Source: Natrinema ejinorense (lineage in GTDB: Archaea; Halobacteriota; Halobacteria; Halobacteriales; Natrialbaceae). From it: a stretch of DNA of 64,000 nt. Below the pieces are notes generated by a model. That model worked only from the letters and a program-made list of their open reading frames with translations. It did no database searches and was not told the DNA's origin. Within the stretch, counting starts at the first letter, position 1; the number at the start of each line of letters is the position of its first letter. This document shows, one piece after another, positions 53,609 to 62,514 of this stretch. Where the stretch lies: positions 3,162,001 to 3,226,000 of the forward strand of contig NZ_NXNI01000001.1 in NCBI RefSeq assembly GCF_002494345.1, read 5' to 3'. Made by a program: the position numbers and the translations under genes.

Positions 53609-54454
53609 TCACCGGGCCTGCCATCGAATCCGCGTCAGCGGATGCAACGGGTTCGAACCGTGGACGTCGTAGGTGACGTCGATAACGTCCAGTTCTGGAG
53701 AGTTGCGAAGCTGGTCGAGAACGGCGTCTTCGTATCCTCGCTCTCGTGAATACCGGCGACGAAGGTGGCCGAACACGGTCTCCGGGTGCGGACCCACCTG
53801 CTCGAGGTGAACGCCGGCCGTCACCGATCGCTCGGCTGCGAGGGTCTCGAGCCGTTCGACGACCGACTCCGTCTCCGAGAGCGTGACCAGCGTTCCCTTG
53901 GTGAAGACGACACAGTTGCCATCGACGGCGTCAACGATCTCCCACTCGCCGAAGAAGTCGAACTGGTCGACCGCGATCCGCTCTCGATCGCGCCCGTCGA
54001 CGAACACTTCGCGGGCGAATTCGACGCCGGCCAGGACGTACTCGCCGCCGACGACGCGGACGCCGGGAAATTTAGACGCGATCGCATCCAGCGTCCAGCC
54101 CCACCCGCATCCGAGATCCAGGACCGTTTCGTCCCCCTCGAGGAGCGGTTCGAGGGCCGTCTGGACTGTGTCGTACTCTCGTTCGACGAGTTCGGCTACT
54201 CCGACTCGATAGAGAGCCTGGTCCTCTGAGACGAGATCGCCGTCCGAACGACCGTGCGAGCGTATTTCTTTGACCGCGTCGATCGGGGGAAGCGGGTGGT
54301 CGCAGTAGCTCTCGAGAAGACGAGCGTAGATCTCCTCGTAGGTTTCGGTACCGATGTAGGCGGTCGAGTCACTCGGCAGCTCCCCGCTCGGGTCGAGTAG
54401 ATACGCCGCCCAGTCGGAGTATTTCGGCAGGGCGTTGAGCGGAACTGGCTCCAT
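53609..54454 (-). CDS. Class I SAM-dependent methyltransferase
   Basis: A 281-residue protein with the SAM-binding motif I TVLDLGCGWGWTLDAIASKF (about residues 110-129) and motif II VVGGEYVLAGVEFARE. The N-terminal 90 residues form an additional helical region. The acceptor substrate is not evident. No clear operon partner: the neighbours are divergent or spaced. The ATG at 54454 is preferred to the one immediately upstream. Confidence 0.82.
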   Translation of the reverse strand: MEPVPLNALPKYSDWAAYLLDPSGELPSDSTAYIGTETYEEIYARLLESYCDHPLPPIDAVKEIRSHGRSDGDLVSEDQALYRVGVAELVEREYDTVQTALEPLLEGDETVLDLGCGWGWTLDAIASKFPGVRVVGGEYVLAGVEFAREVFVDGRDRERIAVDQFDFFGEWEIVDAVDGNCVVFTKGTLVTLSETESVVERLETLAAERSVTAGVHLEQVGPHPETVFGHLRRRYSRERGYEDAVLDQLRNSPELDVIDVTYDVHGSNPLHPLTRIRWQAR

Positions 54455-54607
54455 CACTCGTCACCCCTCGCTGCGGATGGCGTTCTGCGAGCAGTACTAT
54501 CGGCCAGTGATAGTTGCGTGGCTATCACCGAGAAAGCAGTACGTCGATCGACGGCTTCGCTCTACTAGTTCGTTTCGGTTCGATCAGTCGAGATATCAAA
54601 TGCCGGA

Positions 54608-55720
54608 TTACAGCCCGGCGACGTCCTCGATCGCGTCGGTCAGTTCCTCGATCGACTCGAGGTCGTGTTCGCCCATGTGACCGATGCGGAACGTCTTCTC
54701 ACCGAGTTGCGAGCCGTAGCCGTTCGAGAAGACCATGCCGTACTCCTCGGAGACGGTCTCGATCGTCTCGGCGACGTCGATCCCCTGCGTGTTTTCGATA
54801 CACGCCACCGTCTGGGACTCGTAGCCCTCCTCGGGGAACATGTCGAAGTGCTCGTGGGCCCACTCGCGGACGTACTCGGCCATCTCGCGGTGGCGCTGGT
54901 CACGTGCGTCGTGGCCCTCCTCGAGCATGTATTTCATCTGCTTGCGGTAGGCCAGCATGATCGGGATCGCGGGCGTGGAGTGGGTCTGGCCCTTCCGGTC
55001 GTAGTAGTCGATCGTGCGCTGGAAGCCGCCATACCACGACGCGGAGTCCTTCTCGAGTTCGCGCTCGTAGGCGTCGTCGCTGACGACGCAGATTGCCAGC
55101 CCCGGCGGCATCGCGAACGCCTTCTGGCTCGATGCGAAGATGACGTCGATGTTGTGGTCGTCGATGTCGACGTAGTCCCCGCCCAGCGAGGAGACCGCGT
55201 CGACGACGAAGTACGTGTCGGGGTAGTCGGCGACGACGTCGCCGATCTCCTCGATCGGGTTCCGGACGCCGGTCGAGGACTCGTTCATCACGCAGGTGAC
55301 GACGTCGTAGTGCGTGTCGCTGGTCTCGATGGCGTCGCGCACGTCCTCGGGCTTGATCGCCTGCCCCCACTCGTACTCGAGCCTGTCGACGTTCTTGCCC
55401 AGTCGCTCGGCGACGTTGGCGTGGCGCTCGCTGAAGCTGCCACAGGTCGGGACGAGAATGTTGTCGTCGACGAGATTGAGCGTCGAGGCCTCCCAGAACT
55501 CGGTGCCCGATCCCGTCAGGATGACCACCTCGTTGTCGGTGCCGAGGAACTCCTTGGTGTCCTCGACGATGGTCGTGTACAGGTCCGTCATTCGGTCCAT
55601 CCGGTGGCCGAACATCGGCTCGGCCATCGCCTCGATCACGTCGTCGCGAACCTCCGTCGGGCCCGGAATATACAGCGTTTTGTCGGGATAGTTGTCTTTG
55701 TATTCTCGTTTCTTGGTCAC
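54608..55720 (-). CDS. Class V aminotransferase (alanine-glyoxylate / serine-pyruvate type)
   Basis: A 370-residue PLP enzyme. The GTG at 55720 gives VTKKREYKDNYPDKTLYIPG, leading to the family opening YIPGPTEV; the frame upstream of it has no coding character. The PLP lysine is in FASSQKAFAMPPGLA (about residue 191), with the Asp of VVDAVSSLGG (about 160-169) as the pyridine-nitrogen partner. Such enzymes make glycine or serine from glyoxylate or pyruvate. Precise donor is not readable. Confidence 0.9.
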   Translation of the reverse strand: MTKKREYKDNYPDKTLYIPGPTEVRDDVIEAMAEPMFGHRMDRMTDLYTTIVEDTKEFLGTDNEVVILTGSGTEFWEASTLNLVDDNILVPTCGSFSERHANVAERLGKNVDRLEYEWGQAIKPEDVRDAIETSDTHYDVVTCVMNESSTGVRNPIEEIGDVVADYPDTYFVVDAVSSLGGDYVDIDDHNIDVIFASSQKAFAMPPGLAICVVSDDAYERELEKDSASWYGGFQRTIDYYDRKGQTHSTPAIPIMLAYRKQMKYMLEEGHDARDQRHREMAEYVREWAHEHFDMFPEEGYESQTVACIENTQGIDVAETIETVSEEYGMVFSNGYGSQLGEKTFRIGHMGEHDLESIEELTDAIEDVAGL

Positions 55721-55875
55721 GCAAACCACCTCGGTACGGCCCACTGCGTAGCGAGACGGTATGGTACTTTTGATGCCACACCGGGACCGGGCCGGCTGAC
55801 CGGCTGTCGAAGCCGTGAGGAGTGCGGTTCCGAAATCGCCGCTACCGGCGGCCGCCGGCTCGGGGGACGGATCCG

Positions 55876-56859
55876 TTATTCGACCCGGAGGGTGCCCCGC
55901 ATCGTCGTCTGATGTGGGTCGCAAACGTATGCGACCATCTCGCTACTCGCCGTGAACTCGAGGAGCCGGTCGCCCTCCGGCTCCACGACGAGTTCCGTTT
56001 CGAGGCCATCGACCACCTCGTCGTCGTCCCCTCTGATCCCGACGTTGTGTGGCTGGCCGTTGCCCTCGACCATGCCGATCGCGTACTCGGCATCCGCCTC
56101 GAGGACGAGCGTCGGGTTTTCTCGACCCTCGATCTCGGACGGCGTAACCCCCTCCCAGTGGCTCGTCTGGCCGCTGAGCGTGATCTCCGTTCCGGGCTCG
56201 ATGTGATAGCCGTCGGCCGCCGACTCGCCTTCGTCGTCGGGTTCGTCCGTCGATCCCGTCTCCGCGGCGTCGTCGCTTCGAACGTCGATCTGCCCGCGCA
56301 TCTGGTGTCCGTGGGGATCACAGACGTACGTGCTCATCTCCTCGCTGGCCGTAATAGTCAGCGTCTGCTCCGACGGCTGCGTCTCGGTGCTCAACTCGGT
56401 CGAGAGTCCGTCGACTACCGCATCGTCGTCGTCACGGATCTCGATGTGATGTGGCTGGCCGTCGCCGTCGGCCCAGCCGATCGTGTACTCGGCACCCGCC
56501 TCGAGAACGAGCGTCGGGTTTTCCCGGCCCTCGATCGCGGCGGGTTCGAGGCCCTCCCAATGGGTGGTCTGGGCACTGAACAGGATCTCCGTTCCGGGTT
56601 CGATAGGAGAGCTGTCGTCGCCCGACTCGCCCTCGTCGTCGGGTTCAGCCGTCGATTCCCCATCGTCAGCCTCGTCGCTCTCGTCCCCGCTCGGTGGGGA
56701 CTCCTCGGCTTCGTCGTCGGGTCCGTCCTCGGGAGTCGTGGCTGGCTCGTCGGTCCCACCGCCGTCCTCGAGACACCCCGCGAGTCCCGCACTCGCCGTC
56801 GCGACGCTCGCGAGTTTCAGTACTGTTCGACGAGCGACGTCCTCGTCCGTCCCGGACAT
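55876..56859 (-). CDS. Tat lipoprotein with two tandem cupredoxin-like domains
   Basis: A 327-residue protein with a Tat-lipobox leader (ARRTVLKLASVATASAGLAG, then Cys). After an acidic linker, two homologous domains follow. Domain 1 (about 95-215) has a copper ligand set in QPHHIEIRDDD and VCDPHGHQMRG; domain 2 (about 225-327) in QPHNVGIRGD and VCDPHQTTMRG. The Cys-x2-His-x3-Met spacing with an upstream His is that of blue-copper proteins (halocyanin-like). Both share FSAQT(T/S)HWEG-type strands. An electron-transfer or copper-storage role at the outer membrane face is likely. Confidence 0.85.
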   Translation of the reverse strand: MSGTDEDVARRTVLKLASVATASAGLAGCLEDGGGTDEPATTPEDGPDDEAEESPPSGDESDEADDGESTAEPDDEGESGDDSSPIEPGTEILFSAQTTHWEGLEPAAIEGRENPTLVLEAGAEYTIGWADGDGQPHHIEIRDDDDAVVDGLSTELSTETQPSEQTLTITASEEMSTYVCDPHGHQMRGQIDVRSDDAAETGSTDEPDDEGESAADGYHIEPGTEITLSGQTSHWEGVTPSEIEGRENPTLVLEADAEYAIGMVEGNGQPHNVGIRGDDDEVVDGLETELVVEPEGDRLLEFTASSEMVAYVCDPHQTTMRGTLRVE

Positions 56860-57071
56860 ATACGCATACCAGTCGGAGAGTTAGTATAAAATCAATCGTT
56901 TTTTGAGTCGAACGGTTCTCGACCCGCCCATCGACGGTAGTCACTACGAGCGTGACGAACGCGAGGTGGGAAAACGAAATCCCCGCGTGGTGACCGACGA
57001 ACCCCCTCACGGATATAGGGTCCGTCGATCGACGATACCAACGTCGAACGGAGACGGGGTGCTCGAGTCCG

Positions 57072-57563
57072 TTATTCGACCTGAATGGTGCCCCGCATCT
57101 GCGTCTGGTGGGGACGGCAGACGTACTCGGCCATGTCGGAGCTCGCCGTGAAGGTCAGCGTCTGGTCCGACGGCTCTTCTTCGGAGACCTGTTCGGTCGA
57201 GAGTTCGCCGACGACGCTGTCGTCGCTGTCGACGATCTCGAAGTTGTGCGGCTGGCCGTTGCCCTGGTTCCAACCCATCGTGTACTCCTCACCTTCCGTG
57301 AGGATGATGGTCGGGTTCTCCGAGCCCTCGATCGCCGACGGGCTCACTCCCTCCCAGTGGCTGGTCTGTGCGCTAAACAGGATCTCCTCGTCGGGTTCGG
57401 CTTCGTACTCGCTTGCACCGCCGTTGCCGTTGCCATTGCCGTTACCGTTGCCGTTGCCATCACCGTTACCGCTCCCGCCACAGCCAGCGACGAGCGCCGT
57501 CGATGCCGCTGCGCCCGTGAGCTTCAGCGCTGTCCGCCGCGAAACCGCATTATCTCGTGCCAT
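57072..57563 (-). CDS. Tat lipoprotein with one cupredoxin-like domain
   Basis: A 163-residue relative of the preceding gene's domains. It has a Tat lipobox leader (VSRRTALKLTGAAASTALVA, then GC), a linker of GN repeats, and one cupredoxin with QPHNFEIVDSDD and VCRPHQTQMRGTIQVE, keeping His, Cys, His and Met. It shares FSAQTSHWEGVSPSAIEG with the larger protein, so the two genes are paralogues by tandem duplication. They lie 211 bp apart on the same strand. Confidence 0.85.
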   Translation of the reverse strand: MARDNAVSRRTALKLTGAAASTALVAGCGGSGNGDGNGNGNGNGNGNGGASEYEAEPDEEILFSAQTSHWEGVSPSAIEGSENPTIILTEGEEYTMGWNQGNGQPHNFEIVDSDDSVVGELSTEQVSEEEPSDQTLTFTASSDMAEYVCRPHQTQMRGTIQVE

Positions 57564-57767
57564 CACCGGAGGTTGGGCCTGAGCACATAAAAATTGATAC
57601 CTTCTACCAGTGCAATGTTATGTGAATACATGACACAATATATGCCTCATCGGTGCGAGTCCCCGTCGCTCCCGCATCCGGCGATTCATACGGTCTCCTG
57701 TCCGTCAGTACCGGTGGGACCGGGACCGCCCTGCGGTCCCACCGGGACATCGGGACAGCAAACCGTC

Positions 57768-59000
57768 TCAGGCATCACCACGGTCTCCCGCGTGGAACCC
57801 CTCGTTGCGGTCGACGGAAAGGCGCAGAAACGCCGGCACCGTGACGAGTGCGATCGCGATCTCGAGGCCGCCGACGACGACGAACGCGAGTCCGTAGCCG
57901 TAGGTGCCGGCGATCGTGCCGCCGACGAGGAACCCACAGAGGAATCCGAGGCTCCCGGCGAGGTTGAAGCCGGCCATGGCAGTTCCGCGCTCGCTCTCGT
58001 CGGCGAGATCGGTGACCAGCGCCATCGTCGCAGGGGCGACGAGCGCGCCGAGGATCCCGACGCCGATCATCGCGATCGCTGCGGTCGGAACCGACGGCGA
58101 CGCCCCGACGAGGAGGATTCCCCCGCCGTAACACGCCGAGCCGACGACGATCGGGACCGTTCGGCCGAACCGATCCGAGAGAGCCCCCATCGGATACTGC
58201 AACAACGCGAAGGGAGCGAAAAAACACGCCAGCAAGAGCCCGGTCATCCCGGCGTCGAGGTCGAAGGCCTCCTGAAAGTAGAGCGTCCCGACGAGCGCAA
58301 AGAAGCCCGCGGTGAGTCGGTCGACGAAGCCGAAAGCGTACGGAAGCGACAGCACCGGCCGTCGGCGAACACCGTCGACGAGCGCTCGGACGGTCCGACT
58401 CTCCTCGGGAGTTCGATCGCCGACGAGCGAGACGAGACCGCCGACACAGACGAGCAGGCCGGCGGCGACGACCAGCGGCGCACGCGGGTCGAGTTCGGTC
58501 AGTTGCCCGCCGACGGGCGCACCGAGCGCGGCACCGAGCCCGATAGCGATCCCCGCGGCACCCATGTTCCGGCCGTGACCACCCTCGAGATCCATCAACA
58601 TCGTCATCGTGAGGGAGAACGCGCCGATGGTCATCGCCCCCTGGAAGACGCGCAGGAGGAGGACACCCTCGAAGCTGACCGAGCCGACCGACGGAACGGC
58701 AGCGAGCGTCCCGTAACCGAGCGCGCCGGCGAGGGATCCGACGACGATGAACGGCGTTCGCCGCCCGGTCACGTCGCTCGCGATACCCCAGACGCCGACG
58801 AACGTCACGTAGGCGGCGAATTCGGCGACCAGAAACCACATGCTCGCATCGAGCGGCGTCGCCGCGAACGCGGACGTGGCCGCATCGGCCCCCAGCGTCT
58901 CCACGAGCGTCGCGACGCCCGGATAGAGCAGCACTTGCGAGAACAACACCGCGAAGACGAGGGCGGCGAGTACGACCCGATCACGGTCACTCGAGTGCAC
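57768..59000 (-). CDS. MFS transporter
   Basis: A roughly 410-residue major facilitator protein with about 12 helices. Typical loop motifs are SDVTGRRTPFIVVGSLAGAL (2-3 loop) and GALSDRFGRTVPIVVGSA in the second half. I choose the GTG at 59000 (VHSSDRDRVVLAALVFAVLF) because the longer frame to 59186 overlaps the upstream divergent gene start; it is uncertain. Substrate is unknown. It could serve drug or sugar export; nothing in the neighbourhood settles this. Confidence 0.82.
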   Translation of the reverse strand: MHSSDRDRVVLAALVFAVLFSQVLLYPGVATLVETLGADAATSAFAATPLDASMWFLVAEFAAYVTFVGVWGIASDVTGRRTPFIVVGSLAGALGYGTLAAVPSVGSVSFEGVLLLRVFQGAMTIGAFSLTMTMLMDLEGGHGRNMGAAGIAIGLGAALGAPVGGQLTELDPRAPLVVAAGLLVCVGGLVSLVGDRTPEESRTVRALVDGVRRRPVLSLPYAFGFVDRLTAGFFALVGTLYFQEAFDLDAGMTGLLLACFFAPFALLQYPMGALSDRFGRTVPIVVGSACYGGGILLVGASPSVPTAAIAMIGVGILGALVAPATMALVTDLADESERGTAMAGFNLAGSLGFLCGFLVGGTIAGTYGYGLAFVVVGGLEIAIALVTVPAFLRLSVDRNEGFHAGDRGDA

Positions 59001-59142
59001 GGCCGATCGTTGGTGCTCCGGAAGTATCAACTCGTTCGTCTCGATCGAACGCCGATCCCGTTTCTCGCCCACGGTGTCAGTGTCACGAACTGATAGCCTC
59101 GAAATCGACGTGTTTTCCCGTCCCGACGACCTGTCGCTACCG

Positions 59143-59799
59143 ATGACACTCACGCGTCGGCAGCTGCTCGCCGCGGGAGCGGCCACAGGAACCGGGGTCG
59201 TCGCCGGCTGTACCGGGCTGGTTCGGGACTCGCTCTCGTCGACGCCGGGGACCGTCCCGGCGGCGGCACTCGAGGAGACGGGCTACGACGAACACACCGT
59301 CGAGGAGGTCGTCGTCGAACGGACCGTCGGCCGGTTCGGGATCGAGCGCTCGATCGAGGCCAGCAACTGGTACGCCGAGTACGACCGCGCGATCGCGCTC
59401 GATTCGCTCGGCCTGACGCGCATTCAGGCGGCGGTCGTCTCCGTGTTGACCACGCCACAGGTGTCGGTGCTGGGGAAGACGTTCAATCCCGTCGGCGACT
59501 ACTCGACCGACGACCTCGTCGAACTGATCCAGAACCGGTACGACCGCCTCGAGGACGTCGAGTACGTCGACGAGGAATCGGTCGTCGTGCTGGGAACCGA
59601 AACGACGCTCGCCCGGTATCGGGCCAGCGCTCGGCTCATCACTGCGGGGACCACGCTCGACGTCTTCCTGGCACTCAGCGAACCCGTCGCCCACGGCGAC
59701 GATTTCGCGATCTGTGTCGCGGTCTACCCGCAACTACAGGGACTCGAGGCCGAATCCGGGTTCGTTCGGACCATGCTCGAGTCGGTCGAGCACGAGTGA
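59143..59799 (+). CDS. DUF6517-like Tat lipoprotein
   Basis: A 218-residue protein starting at the ATG 59143 with a Tat lipobox leader (RRQLLAAGAATGTGVVAGCTG). The rest resembles a single alpha/beta domain (EVVVERTVGRFGIERSIEAS, later YVDEESVVVLGTETTLARY). It matches the haloarchaeal lipoprotein family labelled DUF6517 in shape and length. Function unknown. The longer frame from 59074 lacks a leader. Confidence 0.75.
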   Translation: MTLTRRQLLAAGAATGTGVVAGCTGLVRDSLSSTPGTVPAAALEETGYDEHTVEEVVVERTVGRFGIERSIEASNWYAEYDRAIALDSLGLTRIQAAVVSVLTTPQVSVLGKTFNPVGDYSTDDLVELIQNRYDRLEDVEYVDEESVVVLGTETTLARYRASARLITAGTTLDVFLALSEPVAHGDDFAICVAVYPQLQGLEAESGFVRTMLESVEHE

Positions 59800-59886
59800 G
59801 CGGGGCCGTTGTCACTCGGTTAATCAAAAGAATAGATTCGAGTGAATATATCGCCATGTTAACTGGCTTCGGGAACGGTTACCAGT

Positions 59887-60201
59887 ATGTCCAAGGTCGA
59901 CCGGTTTTTCCGATCACTTTCGAACGGTCAACGGCGTCGGTTGTTAGTCCATATGTTAGACCACAATCCGGAGGACGACTCGAAACTATACATCGGCGAT
60001 ACCGAAACGACCGACGAGGAACTGGAAGCACTTCTCGTCGAGATGGAACACACGCATCTGCCGCTGTTGGAAGACTACGGGTTCATCAACTGGGACCGGG
60101 ATACTCACGAGGTGACGAAGGGACCGAAGTTCGACGAAATCAGGCCGCTCTTGGAGTTGATGGTGAACCACCGAGACGAACTCCCCGATAATTGGCTCTA
60201 G
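59887..60201 (+). CDS. Small DUF7344-type winged-helix protein
   Basis: A 104-residue protein with FFRSLSNGQRRRLLVHMLDH and the helix-wing EHTHLPLLEDYGFINWDRDT, similar to the C-terminal part of the regulator at 25660. A likely DNA-binding regulator with unknown target. It lies 87 bp after the DUF6517 gene on the same strand. Confidence 0.7.
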   Translation: MSKVDRFFRSLSNGQRRRLLVHMLDHNPEDDSKLYIGDTETTDEELEALLVEMEHTHLPLLEDYGFINWDRDTHEVTKGPKFDEIRPLLELMVNHRDELPDNWL

Positions 60202-60559
60202 GACGCGAATCGATGCCGCGTCGAGTCCCTCGAGCGCCGACGGTCGGTCCCCGGGTTCGGGTTTCACGGCTCGCAAGTCGTCTCGAGGGCGCACCTGGTC
60301 CGGCCTCGTTACGTTCGATTAGCAGTAGATATAAGTCACGACGAGTCAAATAGGAAACCGGAAGCCGGTCTCCAGCGACAAGGGGGCTGTATCGAAATGC
60401 CCCGGGTGTAGTGGCACCCGAGACGTGGCTTCCAAACCCCGATGAGGGATCCGGTTGCCATGATTACGTTGATTCTACCGGGATATAAACGTCCCGCACG
60501 AGTACGGAATCGCCCGACGCGACTAGTCTCGACGCTCTCGATCGGGAGGTGCGATCGCG
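60202..60559. other. Intergenic region with a promoter-like box and structured RNA candidate
   Basis: No gene in the conventional sense is visible here. A TATA-like GATATAAG at 60329-60336 is followed about 25 bp later by a strongly foldable segment at 60356-60456. Downstream another AT-rich stretch (GATATAAAC near 60482) may serve the next small gene. Confidence 0.45.
60356..60456 (+). ncRNA. Candidate structured non-coding RNA
   Basis: The segment folds into a closed multi-stem structure. Outer AACC/GGTT (60356-60359 with 60453-60456), GGAAGCC/GGCTTCC (60360-60366 with 60427-60433), GTCTC/GAGAC (60368-60372 with 60420-60424), then a three-way junction bearing GGGGC/GCCCC (60383-60387 with 60399-60403) and GGGTG/CACCC (60404-60408 with 60415-60419); a small CCC/GGG hairpin lies in the 3' arm. 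An alternative longer pair AACCGGA/TCCGGTT competes with the second stem. A TATA-like box precedes it. I do not recognise a known RNA family. Confidence 0.5.
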
Positions 60560-60775
60560 ATGTGTAGCGAGGAGACGCGAAACGACGACGGCCGAGTGGA
60601 CGACTCGGCGCTGCTCTCGTGTCCCAGCTGTGGCCAGCCGATTACCGGGCTGACCTCGACCGGGCCTCACACCGGCGTCGTCAGGCCCTGTGGCTGTTCG
60701 GTCGCACCTGGGCTGATCCACCGCGAGCGCGACAGCGGCATCCACCGCGAGACCGGCTGCGAGAACGGCGAGTAA
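60560..60775 (+). CDS. Small zinc-ribbon protein
   Basis: A 71-residue protein with two Cys pairs, LLSCPSCGQPITGL and VRPCGCSVAPG, spaced as a zinc knuckle, and a charged tail with HRERDSGIHRETGCENGE. Small zinc-ribbon proteins are abundant in haloarchaea and mostly uncharacterised; nucleic-acid or protein binding is possible. It lies about 100 bp after the RNA candidate. Confidence 0.72.
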   Translation: MCSEETRNDDGRVDDSALLSCPSCGQPITGLTSTGPHTGVVRPCGCSVAPGLIHRERDSGIHRETGCENGE

Positions 60776-61418
60776 CGCGGGGCCCGGCGCTCGAGCCCCG
60801 CCGAGTAGCCGACCGGTCGGCGGTGCGCGTCGAACGGACGACACACCACCCTACCGTCGACACCACCACTCGATTGACACCACTCCGTCGACACGATCGG
60901 CGGCCGGTCGGCTCGGAATCGGGCCTCGAGTCCGGTCGCGGCTACCGACACGCGGTCGTCGTCGGCGAAATCGCCCACGAACCACGTGACCGATAGTCAC
61001 GGGAATGGAACGGCCCGTTCGAAGCGAAAGACCACCAGAAGAGAGCTCCTGTTAGAGCGGTCCTGCTATCGTGGCAACGGGGAGTGGCCACGCCCTCCCC
61101 AACCGACTCACTCGCTGTGCTCGTTCGTCCCTCGCACGGCTTCGAGCCGCGGTTCACAGTAGCTCACCGCGGCACGGCGCGCGCCACCACATGCCAGTTG
61201 TCGGTCGGAGGTGATACGTAGACGTCCTGTCTGTGCCGATGTCCGCCGTCGGAGCGAACGGAGTTCCCACACTGATCCCGGCACCGTTCAGCGGAAAGCC
61301 GTCGGCTGCTACACCTGAACGGGACGGGAGGTCACCGAGTACGGGAGGGGCAATCACCGAGTACGAACTCGGGCAGCATCGAGCCCTGGGCCGCCTCGCG
61401 GGCGAAGAACAGGAGCAA
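60776..61418. other. Intergenic region, 643 bp, mostly featureless
   Basis: Short open frames on both strands are Arg/Ser/Thr-rich or overlap and have no leader, motif or family similarity. The one distinct element is the dispersed repeat at 61063-61134. A duplication of ACCGAGTAC near 61335-61365 is also present. Confidence 0.45.
61063..61134. repeat. Dispersed intergenic repeat, copy 2
   Basis: Matches 28363-28413 at 45 of 51 positions in the first 51 bp (to 61113), then continues with CT-rich similarity. Both copies lie in non-coding gaps and are in the same orientation. Confidence 0.7.
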
Positions 61419-61850
61419 TCAGGCTCGAGCGCGGGTCCGTTCGGGCGTGTCGGCTTTGTTGTTCGCGTAGGCGTTGTAGGCCGAGAGGAAAGCCACGAGC
61501 ACGCCGGAGATCGCGGTCCCGGTCGCGAGTTGGGCGCTCCCCATCTCGATGACGGAGGGCGAAACGAGCGCCCACAGGCCGAGCACGACGGCGAGCGACG
61601 CGACGCCGACGCTCGCCAATCGACCCCGCGACAGCCGAGAGAAGTTGTAGCCGGCCAGCAGGAAGATCGCCGTTCCGGTCAGGGTATCGTTCCAGACCGC
61701 CGCGTCCGTGGACTGGAAGAGAAACGGCGAGGCGACGAGAGAGAGCCCGATCAGCGCGACGAGGGCACTCACCCACTGCATCGCGTCCGTGTTGAGCGAG
61801 TTGTAGTCGGTCCGGGCCTCACGGCCGGTGTCGGTTGGTGTATCACTCAT
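61419..61850 (-). CDS. SPW repeat membrane protein
   Basis: A 143-residue protein with four membrane helices in two similar halves. Each half resembles the SPW unit (GLSLVASPFLFQ before an Asn/Trp segment, and GLWALVSPSVIE), a family of small membrane proteins of unknown role. The ATG at 61850 was chosen; the frame extends 54 bp upstream without coding character. Confidence 0.82.
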   Translation of the reverse strand: MSDTPTDTGREARTDYNSLNTDAMQWVSALVALIGLSLVASPFLFQSTDAAVWNDTLTGTAIFLLAGYNFSRLSRGRLASVGVASLAVVLGLWALVSPSVIEMGSAQLATGTAISGVLVAFLSAYNAYANNKADTPERTRARA

Positions 61851-62006
61851 ACGTTCGTCACGACCGCGGTAGCCCCCATTCGGAAAAAACGGGAGTGCTT
61901 GCATCTGTCGGGAAATCGTCGACCGGTCGGACCGGCCGTTCGATCCCTCTAGGCGTACCGAACGGGGTGACAGCCGCGTCGAAATCCCGATCCGCGTTCG
62001 GGACTG

Positions 62007-62345
62007 CTACGGACGAATGTAGGCGTACCCCTCGCTCTGGAGCCGAGTGAGTTCGCCGCCACCGGAAGGAACGGTTTCGACGCCCTCGACGAGATCGGAT
62101 TCCGCGAGGTCCTTCAACTCGAGCGTGTTGCCACAGGCTTTGACCGAGATGCCGGTCTCGAGCAGGGATTCGACCGTGTCGCTGCCGTCGCCGCCGGCCG
62201 TCAACGGCTCGATCCCCTCGGCCTGGGCGACGATCGCGATATCGTCGATCTCGACGGAGTCGTCCATCGTGAGGTTTTCGGCGATCGTGAGCGCGGTCTC
62301 TCGTTGCGTCGGGTCGTCGGCGATGAGGTGGAACACTGTCTGCAC
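62007..62345 (-). CDS. DsrE-family protein
   Basis: A 112-residue protein from a GTG at 62345 (VQTVFHLIADDPTQRETALT). The Cys in GISVKACGNTLE (about residue 69) occupies the DsrE/DsrF-like active position, and EIDDIAIVAQAEGIEPL forms the central strand. Family proteins act in sulfur transfer or related redox tasks. It is divergent from the methionine synthesis gene metY; a sulfur link is plausible but unproven. Confidence 0.8.
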   Translation of the reverse strand: MQTVFHLIADDPTQRETALTIAENLTMDDSVEIDDIAIVAQAEGIEPLTAGGDGSDTVESLLETGISVKACGNTLELKDLAESDLVEGVETVPSGGGELTRLQSEGYAYIRP

Positions 62346-62498
62346 GTGTCGAGGACCCACTCCTCTCACGATAGGGGTTGAGCCTGCAAACGAAGCCCGC
62401 CGGCGAACTCGCCGCTCGAGGAACCGCGGACGCATCCATGCATGTCATTCTCTCGCCTACGTTTTTTGCCGTTACTGAGACGCATATGAACGTGGAGA

Positions 62499-62510
62499 AG
62501 TATGCATACT
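62499..62510. promoter_or_regulatory. Perfect 12-bp palindrome at the metY start
   Basis: AGTATGCATACT lies 5 to 16 bp before the metY ATG at 62515. A perfect palindrome between the expected TATA region and the start is a good repressor site candidate for the met operon. Confidence 0.45.
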
Positions 62511-62514
62511 AAAC

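Noticed and set aside
53640-53660. GGGTTCGAACC-like run resembling a tRNA T-arm
   Set aside because: No acceptor or anticodon stems surround it, and it lies inside the methyltransferase gene.
61233-61952. Plus-strand frame of 239 residues
   Set aside because: It overlaps the SPW repeat gene in antisense and is rich in Arg/Glu/Gly with no motif; no start context.
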